Shown: positions 20,001-32,004 of the stretch, one piece after another
How the letters are laid out: each line of letters begins with the position of its first letter
How positions within the stretch are numbered: the first letter of the stretch is position 1
From: Candidatus Omnitrophota bacterium
GTDB lineage: Bacteria > Omnitrophota > Gorgyraeia > Duberdicusellales > Duberdicusellaceae
NCBI GenBank assembly: GCA_021163425.1
Contig: JAGGWS010000057.1
Coordinates: 1-54,763, forward strand
DNA: 54,763 nt
Direction: 5' to 3'
Program-made: the position numbers and the translations under genes
The notes under the pieces: model-generated
What the model was told of the DNA's origin: nothing
Databases searched by the model: none
What the model saw: only the letters and a program-made list of their open reading frames with translations

Positions 20001-20998
20001 TTGAAGGAAGGGTCCGCTATGAAGATTTAATAGATGGAGTAACTGTCCAGGAAGAACTTAACTTGGCTACCAATAGGAAGGAGAGAGTAGTAATAGAATT
20101 TAAAGGCGATTATCATCCTCAGATAGTAATAGTTTCTGAGAAAGATGAAGTTTTGGGAATTTATCCTATTCCTTCAGGAGCTCATGTTATGGTTGAAGAT
20201 TCTTCTCAAGTATCTGCAGGAGACATTTTAGCTAAGATTCCCCGGTTGATTGTTAAGACCAGAGATATTACTGGAGGTTTGCCCCGGGTAGCTGAATTAT
20301 TTGAAGGTCGTCGACCTAAAAATCCAGCTATAGTAAGTGAAATAGAAGGCTTTGTAGAATTTACTCAGGGTAAAGGAGGAGAAAGAAAAATAATTGTGCG
20401 TTCTCCTACGGGTATGGAGAGAGAATATACTATTCCTTCGGGAAAACATCCGATAGTCTACAGAGGAGATAGGGTTGTAGCCGGGCAGCAACTAACTGAC
20501 GGCCCAATAGTTTTACAGGATATCTTGAGAGTTTGTGGAGACAAGGTTCTTCAGGAGTACTTAGTAAATGAGATCCAGGAGGTTTATCGACTTCAGGGAG
20601 TAAGGATTAATGATAAACATATAGAGTTAATAATAAGAGAAATGCTTAAGAAAGTGAGGATAATTGATCCTGGAGATACGGAGTTTTTGCCTTCGCAAGC
20701 TGTGGATAAGTGGGACTTCCATAAAGAAAATGAACGAGTAATTAAGAAGGGAGGAAAGCCAGCCTCAGCAGCCCCTCTTCTTTTAGGAATTACTAAAGCT
20801 TCTTTAGCTACCAAGAGTTTTATTTCGGCAGCCAGCTTTCAGGAGACTACCCGGGTATTGACTGAAGCTTCAGCTTCAGGTAAAGTAGATGAACTCACTG
20901 GTCTTAAAGAAAATGTAATTGTCGGGCACCTTATTCCTGCAGGAACGGGGTTTTATGCTCATAGAGAGGTAGAGCTAAAGATTAATAAAAAGGATTAA
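17024..20998 (+). CDS. rpoC: DNA-directed RNA polymerase subunit beta'
   Basis: N-terminal zinc site [81 protein letters not shown]. Confidence 0.99.
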   Translation: MEVLGFDRITLRIASPQVIRSWSSGEVKKAETLNYRTLRPEKDGLFCERIFGPVKDWECNCGKFKGIKFKGMKCDRCGVEITHSSVRRRRMGHIELASPCTHIWFFKVIPSRLATLLDMNLRDLEKVIYYEQYIVIDPQDTPLRKKQLLSEEELYRLKKEYRENFKVDIGGSAIRELLKELDLNKICKKLRKEYEENKNQVSGKKILKRLKIIEDFRRSGNKPEWMVLEVIPVIPPDLRPLVPLEGGRFASSDLNDLYRRVINRNNRLKKLIKLGAPDVIIRNEKRMLQEAVDALFENGRHGRAVLGSNNRPLKSLSDMLKGKQGRFRQNLLGKRVDYSGRSVIVVGPELKFYECGLPKQIALELFEPFIIKKLKEKGFVHTIKGARRMVERARVEVWDILEDVIKEHPVLLNRAPTLHRLSIQAFYPKLVEGKAIKLHPLVCPPFNADFDGDQMAVHLPLSLEAQAEAKVIMLSANNIFSPADGRPIVAPTQDIILGLRYLTLIKKDAKGEGITFPDLDSVITAHQDEEVELQAKIKVRIREGEASKIIETTPGRVIFNQVLPENFGFVNEVLNKKKVTELIKDCYKRFGHHRTIQLLDNLKDLGFEYATLGGISISVDDLKVPPQKQDCLEEALKEVSKVENQYNRGIITERERHNKIIDIWTRTTDRVSDFVFRNLDDFNPVFMMADSGARGSKLQIRQLAGMRGLMAKPSGEIIETPIISNFREGLSVLEYFISTHGARKGLADTALKTADAGYLTRRLVDVAQEVIVVEEDCGTVNGITLSAIVEGDEVVVSLKERIVGRVALDNIVDIVTDEVIVKAGEEITEEKAEKIEELGIEKIKIRSVLTCESERGVCQKCYGRNLATGRMVELGEAVGIIAAQSIGEPGTQLTMRTFHIGGTASRVAERSFIKAKETGRIKYHNLKLAEKKEGFVVLNRNGLIAICDEQGREIQKNPIPQGSLILYPEGEIVGKDKIFVRWDPYSIPILSEVEGRVRYEDLIDGVTVQEELNLATNRKERVVIEFKGDYHPQIVIVSEKDEVLGIYPIPSGAHVMVEDSSQVSAGDILAKIPRLIVKTRDITGGLPRVAELFEGRRPKNPAIVSEIEGFVEFTQGKGGERKIIVRSPTGMEREYTIPSGKHPIVYRGDRVVAGQQLTDGPIVLQDILRVCGDKVLQEYLVNEIQEVYRLQGVRINDKHIELIIREMLKKVRIIDPGDTEFLPSQAVDKWDFHKENERVIKKGGKPASAAPLLLGITKASLATKSFISAASFQETTRVLTEASASGKVDELTGLKENVIVGHLIPAGTGFYAHREVELKINKKD

Positions 20999-20999
20999 T

Positions 21000-21371
21000 A
21001 TGCCTACTATTGCTCAATTATTAAGAAAACCTAGAGTTCCTAAAAAGAAGAAGAGTAAGTCTCCAGCTTTAATGAATTGTCCTCAGAGGAGGGGAGTTTG
21101 CATCCAGGTAAGAACTATGACTCCTAAAAAACCTAATTCGGCCTTAAGAAAGGTAGCCCGGGTAAGACTTACTACCAGTAGGGAAGTTACTGCTTACATT
21201 CCTGGAGAAGGCCATAATCTTCAAGAGCATTCTATAGTTTTAGTAAGAGGAGGAAGAGTTAAAGATTTGCCGGGAGTTAAATACCATATTATCCGGGGTA
21301 CATTAGACAGTCAGGGCGTAGCCGATAGAAAAAGGTCGCGTTCTAAATACGGAGCTAAGAGACCTAAATAA
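21000..21371 (+). CDS. rpsL: 30S ribosomal protein S12
   Basis: [63 protein letters not shown]. Confidence 0.99.
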   Translation: MPTIAQLLRKPRVPKKKKSKSPALMNCPQRRGVCIQVRTMTPKKPNSALRKVARVRLTTSREVTAYIPGEGHNLQEHSIVLVRGGRVKDLPGVKYHIIRGTLDSQGVADRKRSRSKYGAKRPK

Positions 21372-21372
21372 G

Positions 21373-21840
21373 ATGAGAAGGAGAAGGGCAGAAAAAAGAA
21401 GACCTCAACCTGATCCGGTCTTTAATTCACCGGTGGTAGGCAAGTTTATAAATACAATTATGCGGGAAGGGAAAAAATCTAAAGCTTGTAAGATAGTCTA
21501 TAATTCTTTAAATATTTTAAAGGGAAAATTCAATGACGACCCTCTGAAAATATTTTATAAGGCTTTAGATAATGCTCGACCTCGCTTGGTAGTAAAGCCC
21601 CGAAGAATAGGAGGGGCTACTTATCAAGTTCCGGTAGAAGTGGATAAAGAAAAAGGTATTTCTATTGCTATGCACTGGATAAGAGATTTTGCCCGGGCTA
21701 AAAAAGGAAAGCCTATGGAAGTTAAATTAGCTGAAGAACTGGCTAATGCTTATAATAATGAAGGGCCGGTAATTAAAAAGAGGGATGATACTCATAAGAT
21801 GGCCGAAGCAAATAGAGCTTTTGCTCATTTTAGGTTTTAG
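21373..21840 (+). CDS. rpsG: 30S ribosomal protein S7
   Basis: MREGKKSKACKIVYNSL, VVKPRRIGGATYQVPVEV, ANRAFAHFRF. Confidence 0.98.
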   Translation: MRRRRAEKRRPQPDPVFNSPVVGKFINTIMREGKKSKACKIVYNSLNILKGKFNDDPLKIFYKALDNARPRLVVKPRRIGGATYQVPVEVDKEKGISIAMHWIRDFARAKKGKPMEVKLAEELANAYNNEGPVIKKRDDTHKMAEANRAFAHFRF

Positions 21841-21854
21841 TCTTTAGAGTATAG

Positions 21855-23942
21855 ATGCAGGCAGTTATTGTAAGAGGAATGAAAGAAGATATTAAGAGAC
21901 TTCAAGCTATAAGGAATATAGGTTTTATAGCCCATATTGATGCTGGTAAAACCACTACTACTGAAAGAGTTCTTTTCTATACAGGAAGAGTCCACAGGAT
22001 AGGTGAGGTAGATGAGGGCACAGCTACTACTGACTGGATGCCTCAGGAAAAAGAAAGAGGTATAACTATAACTTCAGCAGCTACTTACTGTAAGTGGGGT
22101 AATTACCGGATTAATATAATTGATACTCCCGGCCATGTAGATTTTACTGCTGAAGTAGAGCGCTCTTTAAAAGTTTTAGATGGAGCAATAGTAATTCTTT
22201 GTGCTCAGGGTGGAGTTGAACCTCAGTCCGAAACTGTCTGGAGACAGGCAGATAAATATGAGGTTCCCCGGATAGTTTTTGTTAATAAAATGGATAAGGT
22301 AGGCGCAGACCTATTTAATTGTGAAAGAGAAATTGGAGAAAAATTAGGAGCAATACCTTTAGTTATGCAATTGCCTATATATAAAGATGATCAATTTGTA
22401 GGGGTCATAGATTTATTAAAAGAAAAAACTGTCTACTACGAAGATGAAGCAGGTATTGGGTATTCTTACCGGGAAATCCCCGGAGATTTAATTAGTTTGG
22501 CTAAAGAGTATAGGGAGAAGATGATTGAGAAACTTTCCGAAAGAGATGACTCAGTAATGGAAAGATTTATAGAAGGAAAACAGATTCCTGAAGCTAAACT
22601 TATTGATTCAATAAGAAAATTAACTTTGTCTCGCCAGATTTTCCCTGTTTTTTGTGGTTCAGCATTAAAGAATAAAGGAATTCAACTTCTTTTGGATGGG
22701 ATATGCAGGTATCTCCCTTCACCTTTAGATAAGCCTTTAGTCTCTGTGTTTGATCAAGAGGGGAATAAAAGAGAAATAGAGATAATTAAAAGTTCTTTTT
22801 TTTGTGGTCTTTGTTTTAAGGTAGCTATTGACCCTTACGTGGGAAAATTAAATTATGTAAGGATTTATTCAGGAAAGATAGAATCAGGCAGTTATCTTTA
22901 TAATTCTACAAAAAAAATAAGAGAGAGGGTGAATAAGATAGTGAGGATGCATGCTAATAAGCAAGAATTAATAGAAAAAGCTTTTAGTGGAGAAATAGTT
23001 TGTTTAGCAGGCCTTAAAGATACTACTACCGGCGATACTTTATGTGAGGAGGGCAAAACTCTTTTATTAGAAAAGATTCATTTCCCTGAACCAGTTATTT
23101 CTCAGGCTATTGAACCAGTTTTTCGAAAAGACCAGGATAAATTGAGTTTAGCCTTAGCGAAATTAGCTGAGGAGGACCCTACTTTCAGGGTTTTTTATAA
23201 TTCTGAGACTGGTCAAACCATAATTTCCGGTATGGGTAAACTCCATTTAGAGATAGCTGTAGATAAGCTTAAGAGATTTTTCGGGATAGAAACATCTGTG
23301 GGTAAGCCTCAAGTAGCCTTTCGGGAGACAATTACTAAAAAGGTAGTTGCTAAGGGAGAGTTTATCCAGCAAACTGGAGGTAAAGGACATTTTGCCCGGG
23401 TAATCTTATCTCTCCAGCCTCAGGATAGCTTAGGGATTGATTTCGAGAGTAAGATAAAAGGTGGGGTAATCCCTCAGAATTTTATCCCTGCTGTTAAAAA
23501 AGGGGTAGAAGAAGCTTCTTTAAGCGGAGTTTTAGGGGGGTATCCGGTGACTAACCTTAAAGTTACTCTTATTGATGGAGCTTATCATGAAGTTGATTCT
23601 TCAGATTTAGACTTTCAAGTTGCTGGTAATATTGCTTTTACTGAAGGACTTAAACAGGCAAATCCTGTGCTTTTAGAACCTATAATGAAGTTAGAGGTAT
23701 TAGTAGCCTTGGAATATTTGAGTCCAGTATTAGGAGATTTAAATTCTAAGAGAGCAAAGATTATTTCTATAAAGGATAAAGCTAATGTGAAACTTATCCA
23801 GGCTTACATTCCTTTAAGAGAAGTTTTTGATTATGCTGATAATTTAAGAAATCTTACTCAGGGAAGAGGTTCTTATTCTATGGAGCCAGCTTTTTACGAG
23901 AGAGTACCTGAAGAAATTTTACATAGAGTTTTAGGAGTTTAA
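21855..23942 (+). CDS. fusA: elongation factor G
   Basis: [57 protein letters not shown] at about 21882 is a likely alternative start. Confidence 0.98.
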   Translation: MQAVIVRGMKEDIKRLQAIRNIGFIAHIDAGKTTTTERVLFYTGRVHRIGEVDEGTATTDWMPQEKERGITITSAATYCKWGNYRINIIDTPGHVDFTAEVERSLKVLDGAIVILCAQGGVEPQSETVWRQADKYEVPRIVFVNKMDKVGADLFNCEREIGEKLGAIPLVMQLPIYKDDQFVGVIDLLKEKTVYYEDEAGIGYSYREIPGDLISLAKEYREKMIEKLSERDDSVMERFIEGKQIPEAKLIDSIRKLTLSRQIFPVFCGSALKNKGIQLLLDGICRYLPSPLDKPLVSVFDQEGNKREIEIIKSSFFCGLCFKVAIDPYVGKLNYVRIYSGKIESGSYLYNSTKKIRERVNKIVRMHANKQELIEKAFSGEIVCLAGLKDTTTGDTLCEEGKTLLLEKIHFPEPVISQAIEPVFRKDQDKLSLALAKLAEEDPTFRVFYNSETGQTIISGMGKLHLEIAVDKLKRFFGIETSVGKPQVAFRETITKKVVAKGEFIQQTGGKGHFARVILSLQPQDSLGIDFESKIKGGVIPQNFIPAVKKGVEEASLSGVLGGYPVTNLKVTLIDGAYHEVDSSDLDFQVAGNIAFTEGLKQANPVLLEPIMKLEVLVALEYLSPVLGDLNSKRAKIISIKDKANVKLIQAYIPLREVFDYADNLRNLTQGRGSYSMEPAFYERVPEEILHRVLGV

Positions 23943-23995
23943 ATGAAGATTTTTCAAATGAAAAAGGTGTTGGCCAAAAAAAAAGGAGGTGGGAT

Positions 23996-25198
23996 ATGGC
24001 CAAAGAGAAATTTGTCCGGAGCAAGCCCCATATCAATATCGGCACCATTGGACACGTAGACCATGGCAAGACCACGCTTACTTCAGCTATAACTAAATTT
24101 TTAGCAGCCAAAGGAAGAGCTCAGGCTTTGAAGTATGAGGACATTGATAAAGCTCCTGAAGAGAAGGAAAGAGGATTAACTATTAATATTGCCCATGTAG
24201 AATACGAAACTGATGCCCGACATTATGCTCATATTGATTGTCCTGGACACGCTGACTACATTAAAAATATGATTACCGGTGCTGCTCAGATGGATGGGTC
24301 TATTTTGGTAGTAGCTGCTGATGATGGTCCTATGCCTCAAACCCGGGAACATATTCTTTTGGCTCGTCAGGTTAATGTTCCAGCTATTGTGGTGTTTATT
24401 AATAAGGTGGATTTGGTAGATGACCCTGAACTTATTAATTTGGTAGAATTGGAAGTAAGAGATCTCCTTTCTAAATACGAGTTTCCCGGAGATAAGATTC
24501 CGGTGATTAAGGGTTCAGCTTTAAAGGCTATGGAATGTGGCTGTGGAAAAGACGACTGCCCCAATTGTAAACCTATAGCTGAACTTATGAAAGCAGTTGA
24601 CGAGTATATTCCTGAGCCTAAGAGAGATGTGGATAAGCCTTTTCTTATGGCAGTTGAAGATGTATTTTCCATTTCGGGAAGAGGGACTGTGGGTACAGGA
24701 AGAATAGAGAGAGGCAAAGTTAAACTCAATGACGAAGTAGAAATTGTAGGGATGCGTCCAGAGACTCGTAAGACCGTGGTTACAGGGATAGAAATGTTTA
24801 GAAAGACTCTTGATGAAGGAATAGCTGGAGACAATGTAGGGTTACTTTTCAGAGGTGTGGAAAAGGAAGATTTAGAGAGAGGTATGGTTATAGCTGCCCC
24901 TGGTTCAATTACTCCCCATACTAAATTTAAAGCTCAGGTCTATGCTTTGAAAAAGGAAGAAGGTGGAAGACATACTCCTTTCTTTACTGGTTATAGACCA
25001 CAATTCTATTTTAGAACTACTGATGTTACCGGAACCGTTACGCTTCCTCAGGGTGTGGAAATGGTTATGCCTGGAGATAATGTGGAATTAACTGTGGAAC
25101 TTATTCAGCCGGTAGCTTTGGAGAAAGAATTAAGGTTTGCTATTCGAGAGGGTGGCCGAACTGTAGGAGCAGGTGTAGTAACTGAGGTAATAGAATAG
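23996..25198 (+). CDS. tuf: elongation factor Tu
   Basis: [76 protein letters not shown]. Confidence 0.99.
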   Translation: MAKEKFVRSKPHINIGTIGHVDHGKTTLTSAITKFLAAKGRAQALKYEDIDKAPEEKERGLTINIAHVEYETDARHYAHIDCPGHADYIKNMITGAAQMDGSILVVAADDGPMPQTREHILLARQVNVPAIVVFINKVDLVDDPELINLVELEVRDLLSKYEFPGDKIPVIKGSALKAMECGCGKDDCPNCKPIAELMKAVDEYIPEPKRDVDKPFLMAVEDVFSISGRGTVGTGRIERGKVKLNDEVEIVGMRPETRKTVVTGIEMFRKTLDEGIAGDNVGLLFRGVEKEDLERGMVIAAPGSITPHTKFKAQVYALKKEEGGRHTPFFTGYRPQFYFRTTDVTGTVTLPQGVEMVMPGDNVELTVELIQPVALEKELRFAIREGGRTVGAGVVTEVIE

Positions 25199-25286
25199 AG
25201 AGAGCCGGTATTGGGAATTCAGAAAAAGGTTAGATTTAAAAGAGGGATAATTTTATCTCTTTCTAAAAAGAATTATTCTGAAAAAA

Positions 25287-25595
25287 ATGGAAAAGATAAG
25301 GATTAAATTGAAAGCTTATGACCATAGATTGCTGGATCAGTCTACCCAGGAGATTGTAGAGACAATTTTAAAGACAGGAGCAAAAGTTTCCGGGCCTATC
25401 CCTCTTCCTACTAAGAAGAAGATTTACACAGTTCTGCGTTCACCGCATATAGATAAAAAATCCCGGGAGCAGTTTATGTTAGCTATTCATAAAAGAGTTT
25501 TAGAGTTAATTGAACCAACACCCAAGACAGTAGAAGCTTTGAGAAAGCTTAATTTACCTGCAGGAGTAAATGTAGAGATAATTCAAAAAGTTTAA
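25287..25595 (+). CDS. rpsJ: 30S ribosomal protein S10
   Basis: [41 protein letters not shown]. Confidence 0.98.
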   Translation: MEKIRIKLKAYDHRLLDQSTQEIVETILKTGAKVSGPIPLPTKKKIYTVLRSPHIDKKSREQFMLAIHKRVLELIEPTPKTVEALRKLNLPAGVNVEIIQKV

Positions 25596-25610
25596 CAAAA
25601 TTTTTAAATT

Positions 25611-26249
25611 ATGATAAGAGAGATTTGGGGAAGAAAAATAGGGATGACTCAGATTTTTTCTCAGCAGGGAGATTTGGTCGCTGTAACTCTAATAGAGGTG
25701 GGACCTTGTCGAGTCTTAGAAATCAAGAGAGTTAATAACAAAGAGAAAGTAGTGATCGGTTATAAAGAAGTTCAGAAAAGCCGACAGAAAAAGAAGCCTC
25801 AGGAAGGGTATTTTAAAAAATTGAATCAACCTTACTTTAAATATGTTAAAGAAAGTGAGAAGTTAGAAGGAGCAGAGTTAGCCTGTGGCCAGGATTTGGG
25901 AGCAGAGATTTTTTCTGAGAATGAGAGTGTGGATATTAGAGGAGTCTCTATTGGTAAAGGTTTTCAGGGTGGTATGAAGCGTTATAACTGGAGTGGTCAG
26001 CCTGCTTCTCATGGTTCGATGACCCATAGACGGATTGGGTCAGCTGGAGCTTCTACTTATCCGGGAAGGATAGTAAAAGGACACCCTATGCCCGGGCATC
26101 TGGGCAATAGCCAAGTTACTGTAAAAAATCTTAAAGTTTTAAAAATAGATAAAGAGAGAAATTTAGTTTTTATAAAAGGGAGTTGCCCGGGTTCAAAAAA
26201 TAGCCTGGTAATTATAAGGAAGAAAAATGGAGTATCCTCTACTAAGTAA
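25611..26249 (+). CDS. rplC: 50S ribosomal protein L3
   Basis: GRKIGMTQIFSQQGDLVAVTLIE, GKGFQGGMKRYNWSGQPASHGSMTHRRIGSAG. Confidence 0.98.
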   Translation: MIREIWGRKIGMTQIFSQQGDLVAVTLIEVGPCRVLEIKRVNNKEKVVIGYKEVQKSRQKKKPQEGYFKKLNQPYFKYVKESEKLEGAELACGQDLGAEIFSENESVDIRGVSIGKGFQGGMKRYNWSGQPASHGSMTHRRIGSAGASTYPGRIVKGHPMPGHLGNSQVTVKNLKVLKIDKERNLVFIKGSCPGSKNSLVIIRKKNGVSSTK

Positions 26250-26859
26250 AGAAGGTAAAAATTTAAGAAAGATAAGACTCAATCCTCAAGTTTTTGATGG
26301 GAAGGTTAATTTAGCTTTATTAGCTCAGGCTGTCTATTGTTATTTGAATAATCTACACTCAGTTAGGAAAGCTTCTGCTAAAACTCGGGCTGAGGTTAAA
26401 GGAAGCCGAGCAAAGCCCTGGAGACAAAAAGGTACAGGAAGAGCCCGGGTTGGAGATATTCGCAATCCTTTATGGCGAAAAGGAGGTGTTGTTTTTGGGC
26501 CTAAACCCCGTTATGTCTATAAAAACATTCCTAAGAAGATGAAGGTTCAGGCTTTAAAGTCCGCTTTAAATGCTAAATTTAAAGATAACGAACTTTTTAT
26601 CTTAGAAGATTTAAAGGTTAATTCTAAAAAGACTAAGGATTTCTTAAAAATTATAAAAGCTTTAAATCTGAATAAAAGAAGTTTATTCGTAGACGAGAAT
26701 TTTTCTCCAGAAGCATTACTTTCAGTTAAAAACTTAAAAAATATAGAATTAGCCAGAGCTCAAGATTTAAATGCCTATCAGGTTTTAAATTATAAGAATC
26801 TAATATTAACTCTTAATTCTTTAAAAGTCTTAGAAGAAAGAATTATTAAAAGAAATTAA
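26227..26859 (+). CDS. rplD: 50S ribosomal protein L4
   Basis: TRAEVKGSRAKPWRQKGTGRARVGDIRNPLWRKGGVVFGPKPR. Confidence 0.97.
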   Translation: MEYPLLSKEGKNLRKIRLNPQVFDGKVNLALLAQAVYCYLNNLHSVRKASAKTRAEVKGSRAKPWRQKGTGRARVGDIRNPLWRKGGVVFGPKPRYVYKNIPKKMKVQALKSALNAKFKDNELFILEDLKVNSKKTKDFLKIIKALNLNKRSLFVDENFSPEALLSVKNLKNIELARAQDLNAYQVLNYKNLILTLNSLKVLEERIIKRN

Positions 26860-26860
26860 G

Positions 26861-27139
26861 ATGAAAGACCCTTACTTAGTTGTAAAATCACCTTTACTTA
26901 CTGAGAGGTTGAATAGACTTCAACCTCAGAATATATATGGTTTCTGGGTGGATAAAAATGCTAATAAAATAGAGGTAAAATATGCTATAGAAAAGATTTA
27001 TAATGTCAAAGTAGTTAAAGTGAATATTATAAATATGCCTCCTAAAAGGAGAAGATTAAGGTTTAAAGAAGGGCATACTGCCTTTTGGAAAAAGGCTATA
27101 GTTAGAATTAAAGAAGGACAGACTATAAATATAGGATAA
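26861..27139 (+). CDS. rplW: 50S ribosomal protein L23
   Basis: VVKSPLLTERL...FWVDKNANKIEVKYAIEKIYNVKVVKVNIINMPPK. Confidence 0.96.
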   Translation: MKDPYLVVKSPLLTERLNRLQPQNIYGFWVDKNANKIEVKYAIEKIYNVKVVKVNIINMPPKRRRLRFKEGHTAFWKKAIVRIKEGQTINIG

Positions 27140-27151
27140 ATAGGAAAAGAT

Positions 27152-28000
27152 ATGGGAGTGAAGAAGTTAAAACCAGTTACACCTTCTATGCGGTTTGCAG
27201 TAATTTCTGATTTTAAGGAGATTACCAAAAAAAAACCAGAAAAATCTTTAGTTACTACTCTTAAGAAGACAGGAGGAAGGAATAATCAGGGCAGAATTAC
27301 TGTTCGCCGGAGAGGAGGGGGTCATAAGCGGAAGTATAGAATAGTAGATTTTAAGAGAGATAAATTTGACGTTTTAGCTAAAGTTTTAGCTATAGAATAT
27401 GATCCTAATCGGAGTGCCCGTTTAGCTCTCTTAGAGTATCCGGATAGAGAGAAAAGATATATTATTTGGCCCAAGGACTTAAAGGTTTCTGATACAGTAG
27501 TAAGTGCTAAAGATTATCAGGCTGAGATTAAACCAGGAAATTCGATGAAGTTAAAGTATATACCCTTAGGAACTTTGATTCATAATATAGAATTAGAGCC
27601 GGGAAAAGGTGGGATCTTAGTGCGTTCAGCAGGAGGCTGGGCTCAAGTTTTGGCTAAAGAAAAAGGTTATGCTCAACTGAGATTACCTTCAGGAGAGATA
27701 AGGCTTATAAATTTAGAATGTAGAGCTACTATTGGGCAAGTAGGAAATGTAGAGCGCGCTTCTTTAAGTTTAGGAAAGGCGGGTAGAAAGCGCTGGTTAG
27801 GAAGAAGACCAGGAGTAAGGGGGGTAGCTATGAACCCTGTTGACCATCCTCATGGGGGAGGAGAGGGAAAGGCCGGACAGGGCAATCCTCACCCGGTTAC
27901 TCCTTGGGGAAAACCTACTAAAGGAGGAAAAACCCGCAAACCTAAGAAGAAGAGTGATAAATTTATTATTAAGAGAAGAGTTAAGAAAAAGAAAGGTTAA
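27152..28000 (+). CDS. rplB: 50S ribosomal protein L2
   Basis: [47 protein letters not shown]. Confidence 0.99.
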   Translation: MGVKKLKPVTPSMRFAVISDFKEITKKKPEKSLVTTLKKTGGRNNQGRITVRRRGGGHKRKYRIVDFKRDKFDVLAKVLAIEYDPNRSARLALLEYPDREKRYIIWPKDLKVSDTVVSAKDYQAEIKPGNSMKLKYIPLGTLIHNIELEPGKGGILVRSAGGWAQVLAKEKGYAQLRLPSGEIRLINLECRATIGQVGNVERASLSLGKAGRKRWLGRRPGVRGVAMNPVDHPHGGGEGKAGQGNPHPVTPWGKPTKGGKTRKPKKKSDKFIIKRRVKKKKG

Positions 28001-28002
28001 AA

Positions 28003-28290
28003 ATGGGCAGGTCATTAAAGAAAGGTCCTTTTGTCGACTCTAAACTTTTTAAAAAAGCAAAATTAGCTAAAGAAAAAGGCTTAAGGACTCCCATTAAGAC
28101 TTGGTCCAGGGCTTCTATAATTGTACCTGAATTTGTCGGTCTTACTTTTGCTGTTCACGACGGAAGAAAGCATATGCCGGTATTTATAACCGAAGCAATG
28201 GTTGGGCATAGATTAGGAGAGTTTGTGCCTACTCGTACTTTTCGTCAGCACGGAGGCATAAAAGCTAAGAAAGCTCCTGAGAAGAAATGA
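28003..28290 (+). CDS. rpsS: 30S ribosomal protein S19
   Basis: [59 protein letters not shown]. Confidence 0.98.
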   Translation: MGRSLKKGPFVDSKLFKKAKLAKEKGLRTPIKTWSRASIIVPEFVGLTFAVHDGRKHMPVFITEAMVGHRLGEFVPTRTFRQHGGIKAKKAPEKK

Positions 28291-28631
28291 TAGCTAAAGC
28301 CAAACTCAGATATTTAAGGATTTCTCCAGGTAAGGTTAATCAGGTAGCCCGATTAATCCGGGGTAAATCTGTAAGTTATTCTTTGGCTTTACTTTCTCAT
28401 CTTAAGAAAAGGCCGGCACACTCTTTACTTAAACTTCTTAATTCAGCCTTGAGTAATGCCCGTAATTCAGGTCAAGTTTCTCAAGATTTAGATAATATTT
28501 ACGTATCTAAGTTGATAGTAAACGAGGGACCTACTCTTAAAAGATATAGAGCTGCTCCTTTTGGAAGAGCGGTTATGATAAGAAAGAGAACTTCTCATAT
28601 AGAATTAGAATTAGACTTAAGACTAAAGTAA
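28287..28631 (+). CDS. rplV: 50S ribosomal protein L22
   Basis: [23 protein letters not shown]...[29 protein letters not shown]. Confidence 0.96.
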   Translation: MIAKAKLRYLRISPGKVNQVARLIRGKSVSYSLALLSHLKKRPAHSLLKLLNSALSNARNSGQVSQDLDNIYVSKLIVNEGPTLKRYRAAPFGRAVMIRKRTSHIELELDLRLK

Positions 28632-28640
28632 AGGAGAGTT

Positions 28641-29306
28641 ATGGGTCAGAAAGTTTGCCCTTATGTTTTAAGGATAGGTTTTAGAAAGACCTGGCAGTCT
28701 TTGTGGTTTACTCAAAAGAAGAAAGAGTTTGCTTCATTTTTAGAAGAGGACATAAAGATAAGAGAGTTAATTAAGAAAAATTATCCTGAAGGTTCTATTG
28801 CTAAAATTTTGATAGAAAGAGTATCTCCTCAGGCTATAAGAATAAGGGTAAAGACTTCTCGTCCAGGGATGATAATTGGTAGGCGAGGACAAGACATAGA
28901 GAGGGTGAAATCAGAAATATCAGAGCTAACTAACAAAGAAGTGTTTGTGGAAGTAGAAGAGGTCTTAACTCCCCAGGTAGAAGCTCAACTTATAGCTGAA
29001 TTAGTAGCTTTTCAGATTGTTAAAAGAGTTAATTTTCGTCGGGCAATGAAGAGAGCTATAGCTTCAGCTTTAGCTGAGGGATGCGGGGGGATAAAAATAA
29101 GGTGTTCAGGAAGATTGGGAGGATTAGAGATTGCCCGTTCTGAGGTTTACAAACAAGGAAAGATACCTTTACAGACTTTTCGCTCGGATATAGATTATGG
29201 GTTTGCTGAAGCTAAGACTACCTATGGGAAAATTGGAGTAAAGGTTTGGGTTTATAAAGGAGAGGCTCAGTTAGGTAGTTATCTTATAAAGGAAGAAGAA
29301 GCTTAA
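28641..29306 (+). CDS. rpsC: 30S ribosomal protein S3
   Basis: MGQKVCPYVLRIGF, RPGMIIGRRGQDIE, GCGGIKIRCSGRLGGLEIARSE. Confidence 0.98.
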   Translation: MGQKVCPYVLRIGFRKTWQSLWFTQKKKEFASFLEEDIKIRELIKKNYPEGSIAKILIERVSPQAIRIRVKTSRPGMIIGRRGQDIERVKSEISELTNKEVFVEVEEVLTPQVEAQLIAELVAFQIVKRVNFRRAMKRAIASALAEGCGGIKIRCSGRLGGLEIARSEVYKQGKIPLQTFRSDIDYGFAEAKTTYGKIGVKVWVYKGEAQLGSYLIKEEEA

Positions 29307-29321
29307 AAGAAGAAAATAATT

Positions 29322-29729
29322 ATGCCTTTTATACCCAGTAGAGTAAAGTATAGAAAAGCTCAAAGAGGCAGAAGAAAGGGGTTAGCAGTAAGCGGTTCTA
29401 GAGTGAGTTTTGGAGAATATGGATTAAAGGCTTTAGGTTGTGGAACTATTACTAACAAGCAGTTAGAGATGATAAGAATTATTATGAGTAGAGCCTTAAG
29501 AAAAGGTGGTAAATTCTGGATAAGAATATTTTCTGATAAGCCAGTTACTAAAAAACCCGCTGAAACCAGGATGGGTAAAGGCAAAGGCGATGTAGATTGT
29601 TGGGAAGCTAAAGTAAGGAGGGGGAAAGTTTTATTTGAGATTGGCGGAGTGCCTCGTGATTATGCCCAGAAAGTTTTAAGAGATATAACTTATAAGCTTC
29701 CTTTTAAATGTAGATTTGTAGAAAGATGA
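29322..29729 (+). CDS. rplP: 50S ribosomal protein L16
   Basis: PSRVKYRKAQRGRRKG, VSFGEYGLKAL, KPAETRMGKGKGDVDCWEAKV. Confidence 0.98.
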   Translation: MPFIPSRVKYRKAQRGRRKGLAVSGSRVSFGEYGLKALGCGTITNKQLEMIRIIMSRALRKGGKFWIRIFSDKPVTKKPAETRMGKGKGDVDCWEAKVRRGKVLFEIGGVPRDYAQKVLRDITYKLPFKCRFVER

Positions 29730-29923
29730 AGCCAGAGTTTTTACGGAGTCTTTCTCGGGAAGAATTAACGGCTAAACTTAAGGAATTGAGAAAAAACCTT
29801 TTTGAGTTGAATTTTAAACGCAAATACGGCAAGGTAGAGAAACCTCATTTATTTAGAGAATACAGGAGAGATATTGCCCGAATTCTTACGGTCTTAAAGG
29901 AGAAGAAGAATGAGCCAAAATAG
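29726..29923 (+). CDS. rpmC: 50S ribosomal protein L29
   Basis: [49 protein letters not shown]. Confidence 0.95.
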   Translation: MKPEFLRSLSREELTAKLKELRKNLFELNFKRKYGKVEKPHLFREYRRDIARILTVLKEKKNEPK

Positions 29924-30167
29924 AAGAGTTTTAGAGGGGGAAGTAGTTTCTACTAAGATGAAAAAGACTATCGTGGTTAGAGTAGAAAGAATAAAAGTTC
30001 ATCCTCTTTATAAGAAGAGAATTAAAAAGCATAAGAAATTTAAAGCTCACGATGAAAGAGGAGTAGCTTCTCTGGGAGACATAGTGAGGATTAGAGAATC
30101 TAGGCCCTATTCTAAAGAAAAGCATTTTGAGCTTGTAGAGATTGTTAAGAAAACTTCAGAGAAATGA
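29910..30167 (+). CDS. rpsQ: 30S ribosomal protein S17
   Basis: [42 protein letters not shown]. Confidence 0.97.
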   Translation: MSQNRRVLEGEVVSTKMKKTIVVRVERIKVHPLYKKRIKKHKKFKAHDERGVASLGDIVRIRESRPYSKEKHFELVEIVKKTSEK

Positions 30168-30529
30168 TTTACTTAAGAAGTAGATTAAAAGTAGCTGATA
30201 ATACCGGTGCCAAGGAAGTAGCTTGTATTGGGGTTATTGGTAAGAAGAATAAAAAATACGCTGAAATTGGAGATGTAATAACCGCCAGTGTTAAACTTTC
30301 TGCAGGTGAGGGAGCAATAAAAAAAGGTGAGGTGGTGAGAGCAGTAGTGGTAAGAACCCATTTCCCTATAAAGCGGAAAGAAGGCACTGTGGTAAAATTT
30401 GACAAAAATGCCTGTGTAATTATTGATAAACAAGGTAACCCCCGGGGAACTCGGGTTTTTGGTCCAGTAGCCAGAGAGATTAGAGAGAATTTTGCCAAGA
30501 TAGTTTCTTTAGCTCCTGAGGTGGTTTAA
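30164..30529 (+). CDS. rplN: 50S ribosomal protein L14
   Basis: [54 protein letters not shown]. Confidence 0.98.
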   Translation: MIYLRSRLKVADNTGAKEVACIGVIGKKNKKYAEIGDVITASVKLSAGEGAIKKGEVVRAVVVRTHFPIKRKEGTVVKFDKNACVIIDKQGNPRGTRVFGPVAREIRENFAKIVSLAPEVV

Positions 30530-30530
30530 A

Positions 30531-30845
30531 ATGGCTTTAAGAATAAAAAAGGGAGATTTAGTAGTAGTAAGAAAGGGTAAAGATAGAGGGAAGACGGGAA
30601 GAGTTCTAAGAGTATTTCCTGGAAAGAATAGAGCTTTAGTGGAAGGAGCAAATTTAGTAAAAAAACATTTAAGAAGAAGAGGAGAGAATCAGCCTTCAGG
30701 CATAGTGGAAGTACCTTCTCCGATTAATCTTTCTAATTTAGCTTTGTGGTGTAATAACTGTAAAAGAGGAGTGAGGTTCTCGATTAAAATCTTAGAAGAT
30801 AAGAGCAAAGTAAGAATTTGTAAAAAGTGCGGGCAGGTTTTATGA
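30531..30845 (+). CDS. rplX: 50S ribosomal protein L24
   Basis: [45 protein letters not shown]-terminal CxxC pair. Confidence 0.97.
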   Translation: MALRIKKGDLVVVRKGKDRGKTGRVLRVFPGKNRALVEGANLVKKHLRRRGENQPSGIVEVPSPINLSNLALWCNNCKRGVRFSIKILEDKSKVRICKKCGQVL

Positions 30846-31396
30846 ACAAAACTTATATACCTCGATTAAAAGAAGTTTACGAAAAAGAAGTAGTACCCAA
30901 ATTAAAGAAAAAATTTGGGTATAAAAACTCTTTAGCTTGCCCCCGTTTAGAAAAGATTGTGATAAATATGGGGGTAGGAGAAGCTAAAGAAGACCCTAAA
31001 ATTGCTGAGAAAGCTAAAAGGGATTTGTCTTTGATTACTGGACAGATGCCGAGAATTTGTAGGGCTCGTAAGGCAATATCTAACTTTAAGATTAGAAAAG
31101 GTACAATCGTAGGATGTGCAGTAACTCTGAGAAGAAAAATGATGTATGAGTTTTTAGACAGGTTTATAAATGTGGCTGTCCCCCGAATTAGAGATTTTCG
31201 GGGATTTAGTCCTAATAGTTTTGATGCTCAAGGCAATTATACTTTAGGTATTAGTGAACATACTATCTTTGTGGAGATAGAACCCGATAAGGTAGATAAG
31301 ACTTTTGGGATGGATATTACTTTAGTAACCACTGCCCGAAGTAAAGAAGAAGCCAGAGAACTTCTCAAACTTTTGGGTTTCCCTTTTAGGAGGTAA
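30842..31396 (+). CDS. rplE: 50S ribosomal protein L5 (ORF track start 30827; ATG at 30842 preferred)
   Basis: [53 protein letters not shown]. Confidence 0.97.
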   Translation: MNKTYIPRLKEVYEKEVVPKLKKKFGYKNSLACPRLEKIVINMGVGEAKEDPKIAEKAKRDLSLITGQMPRICRARKAISNFKIRKGTIVGCAVTLRRKMMYEFLDRFINVAVPRIRDFRGFSPNSFDAQGNYTLGISEHTIFVEIEPDKVDKTFGMDITLVTTARSKEEARELLKLLGFPFRR

Positions 31397-31399
31397 TGG

Positions 31400-31585
31400 A
31401 TGGCTACTTTAGCTAAGATTCAAAAGCAGAAGAAAAAGCCTAAATTTAAAGTAAGATACAGGAATAGGTGTAGACTCTGTGGAAGACCTCGAGGTTATAT
31501 CCGGGATTTTCAACTTTGCCGAATATGTTTTCGGGAGCTGGCTTGGCAGGGATTAATTCCCGGAGTTAAAAAAGCCAGCTGGTAA
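31400..31585 (+). CDS. rpsN: 30S ribosomal protein S14 (type Z, zinc-binding)
   Basis: [45 protein letters not shown]. Confidence 0.98.
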   Translation: MATLAKIQKQKKKPKFKVRYRNRCRLCGRPRGYIRDFQLCRICFRELAWQGLIPGVKKASW

Positions 31586-31587
31586 AG

Positions 31588-31983
31588 ATGAGCAGACAGG
31601 ACTTAATCGCTGATAATTTAATCTCTCTTAAGAATGCCTCTTTAGTGGGTAGAGAAGAGGTAGTAGTTTCCTTTTCTAACTTTTTTCTTAGAATCTGCGA
31701 GGTTTTAAAAAGAGAAGGATACATTAGAAATTTTAGAGAAATGGAGGAGGGGAAGAAAAAATTTGTTAAAGTCTATCTTGATTATAAAGGTAAAAAACCT
31801 CTTATTTCTGAGGTAAAAAGAATATCTAAACCTTCTTTGAGAGTTTACGTGAAAAAAGATAAGATTCCTCAGGTATTAAAAGGAAAAGGTTTAGCCTTGA
31901 TTTCTACCTCTGAAGGAATCTTAACCGATAAGGAAGCCAGGGCTAAAGGTTTGGGAGGAGAAGTAGTTTGCTTTGTCTGGTGA
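31588..31983 (+). CDS. rpsH: 30S ribosomal protein S8
   Basis: RQDLIADNLISLKNA, LKREGYIRNF, KGLALISTSEGILTDKEARAKGLGGEVVCFVW. Confidence 0.96.
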   Translation: MSRQDLIADNLISLKNASLVGREEVVVSFSNFFLRICEVLKREGYIRNFREMEEGKKKFVKVYLDYKGKKPLISEVKRISKPSLRVYVKKDKIPQVLKGKGLALISTSEGILTDKEARAKGLGGEVVCFVW

Positions 31984-32004
31984 AAGTAATTAAGAGTAAA
32001 AGAT

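Noticed and set aside
24367-24834. 155-aa minus-strand ORF
   Set aside because: Fully antisense within tuf; Ser/Thr/Ile-rich translation with no recognisable motif.
25240-25268. Hairpin agagggataattttatctctttct between tuf and rpsJ as a strong terminator
   Set aside because: AT-rich stem with G-U pairs and no clear U-tract; the cluster appears to continue, so not called.
27840-28043. 67-aa plus-strand ORF
   Set aside because: Out-of-frame within rplB and rpsS, which are unambiguous.
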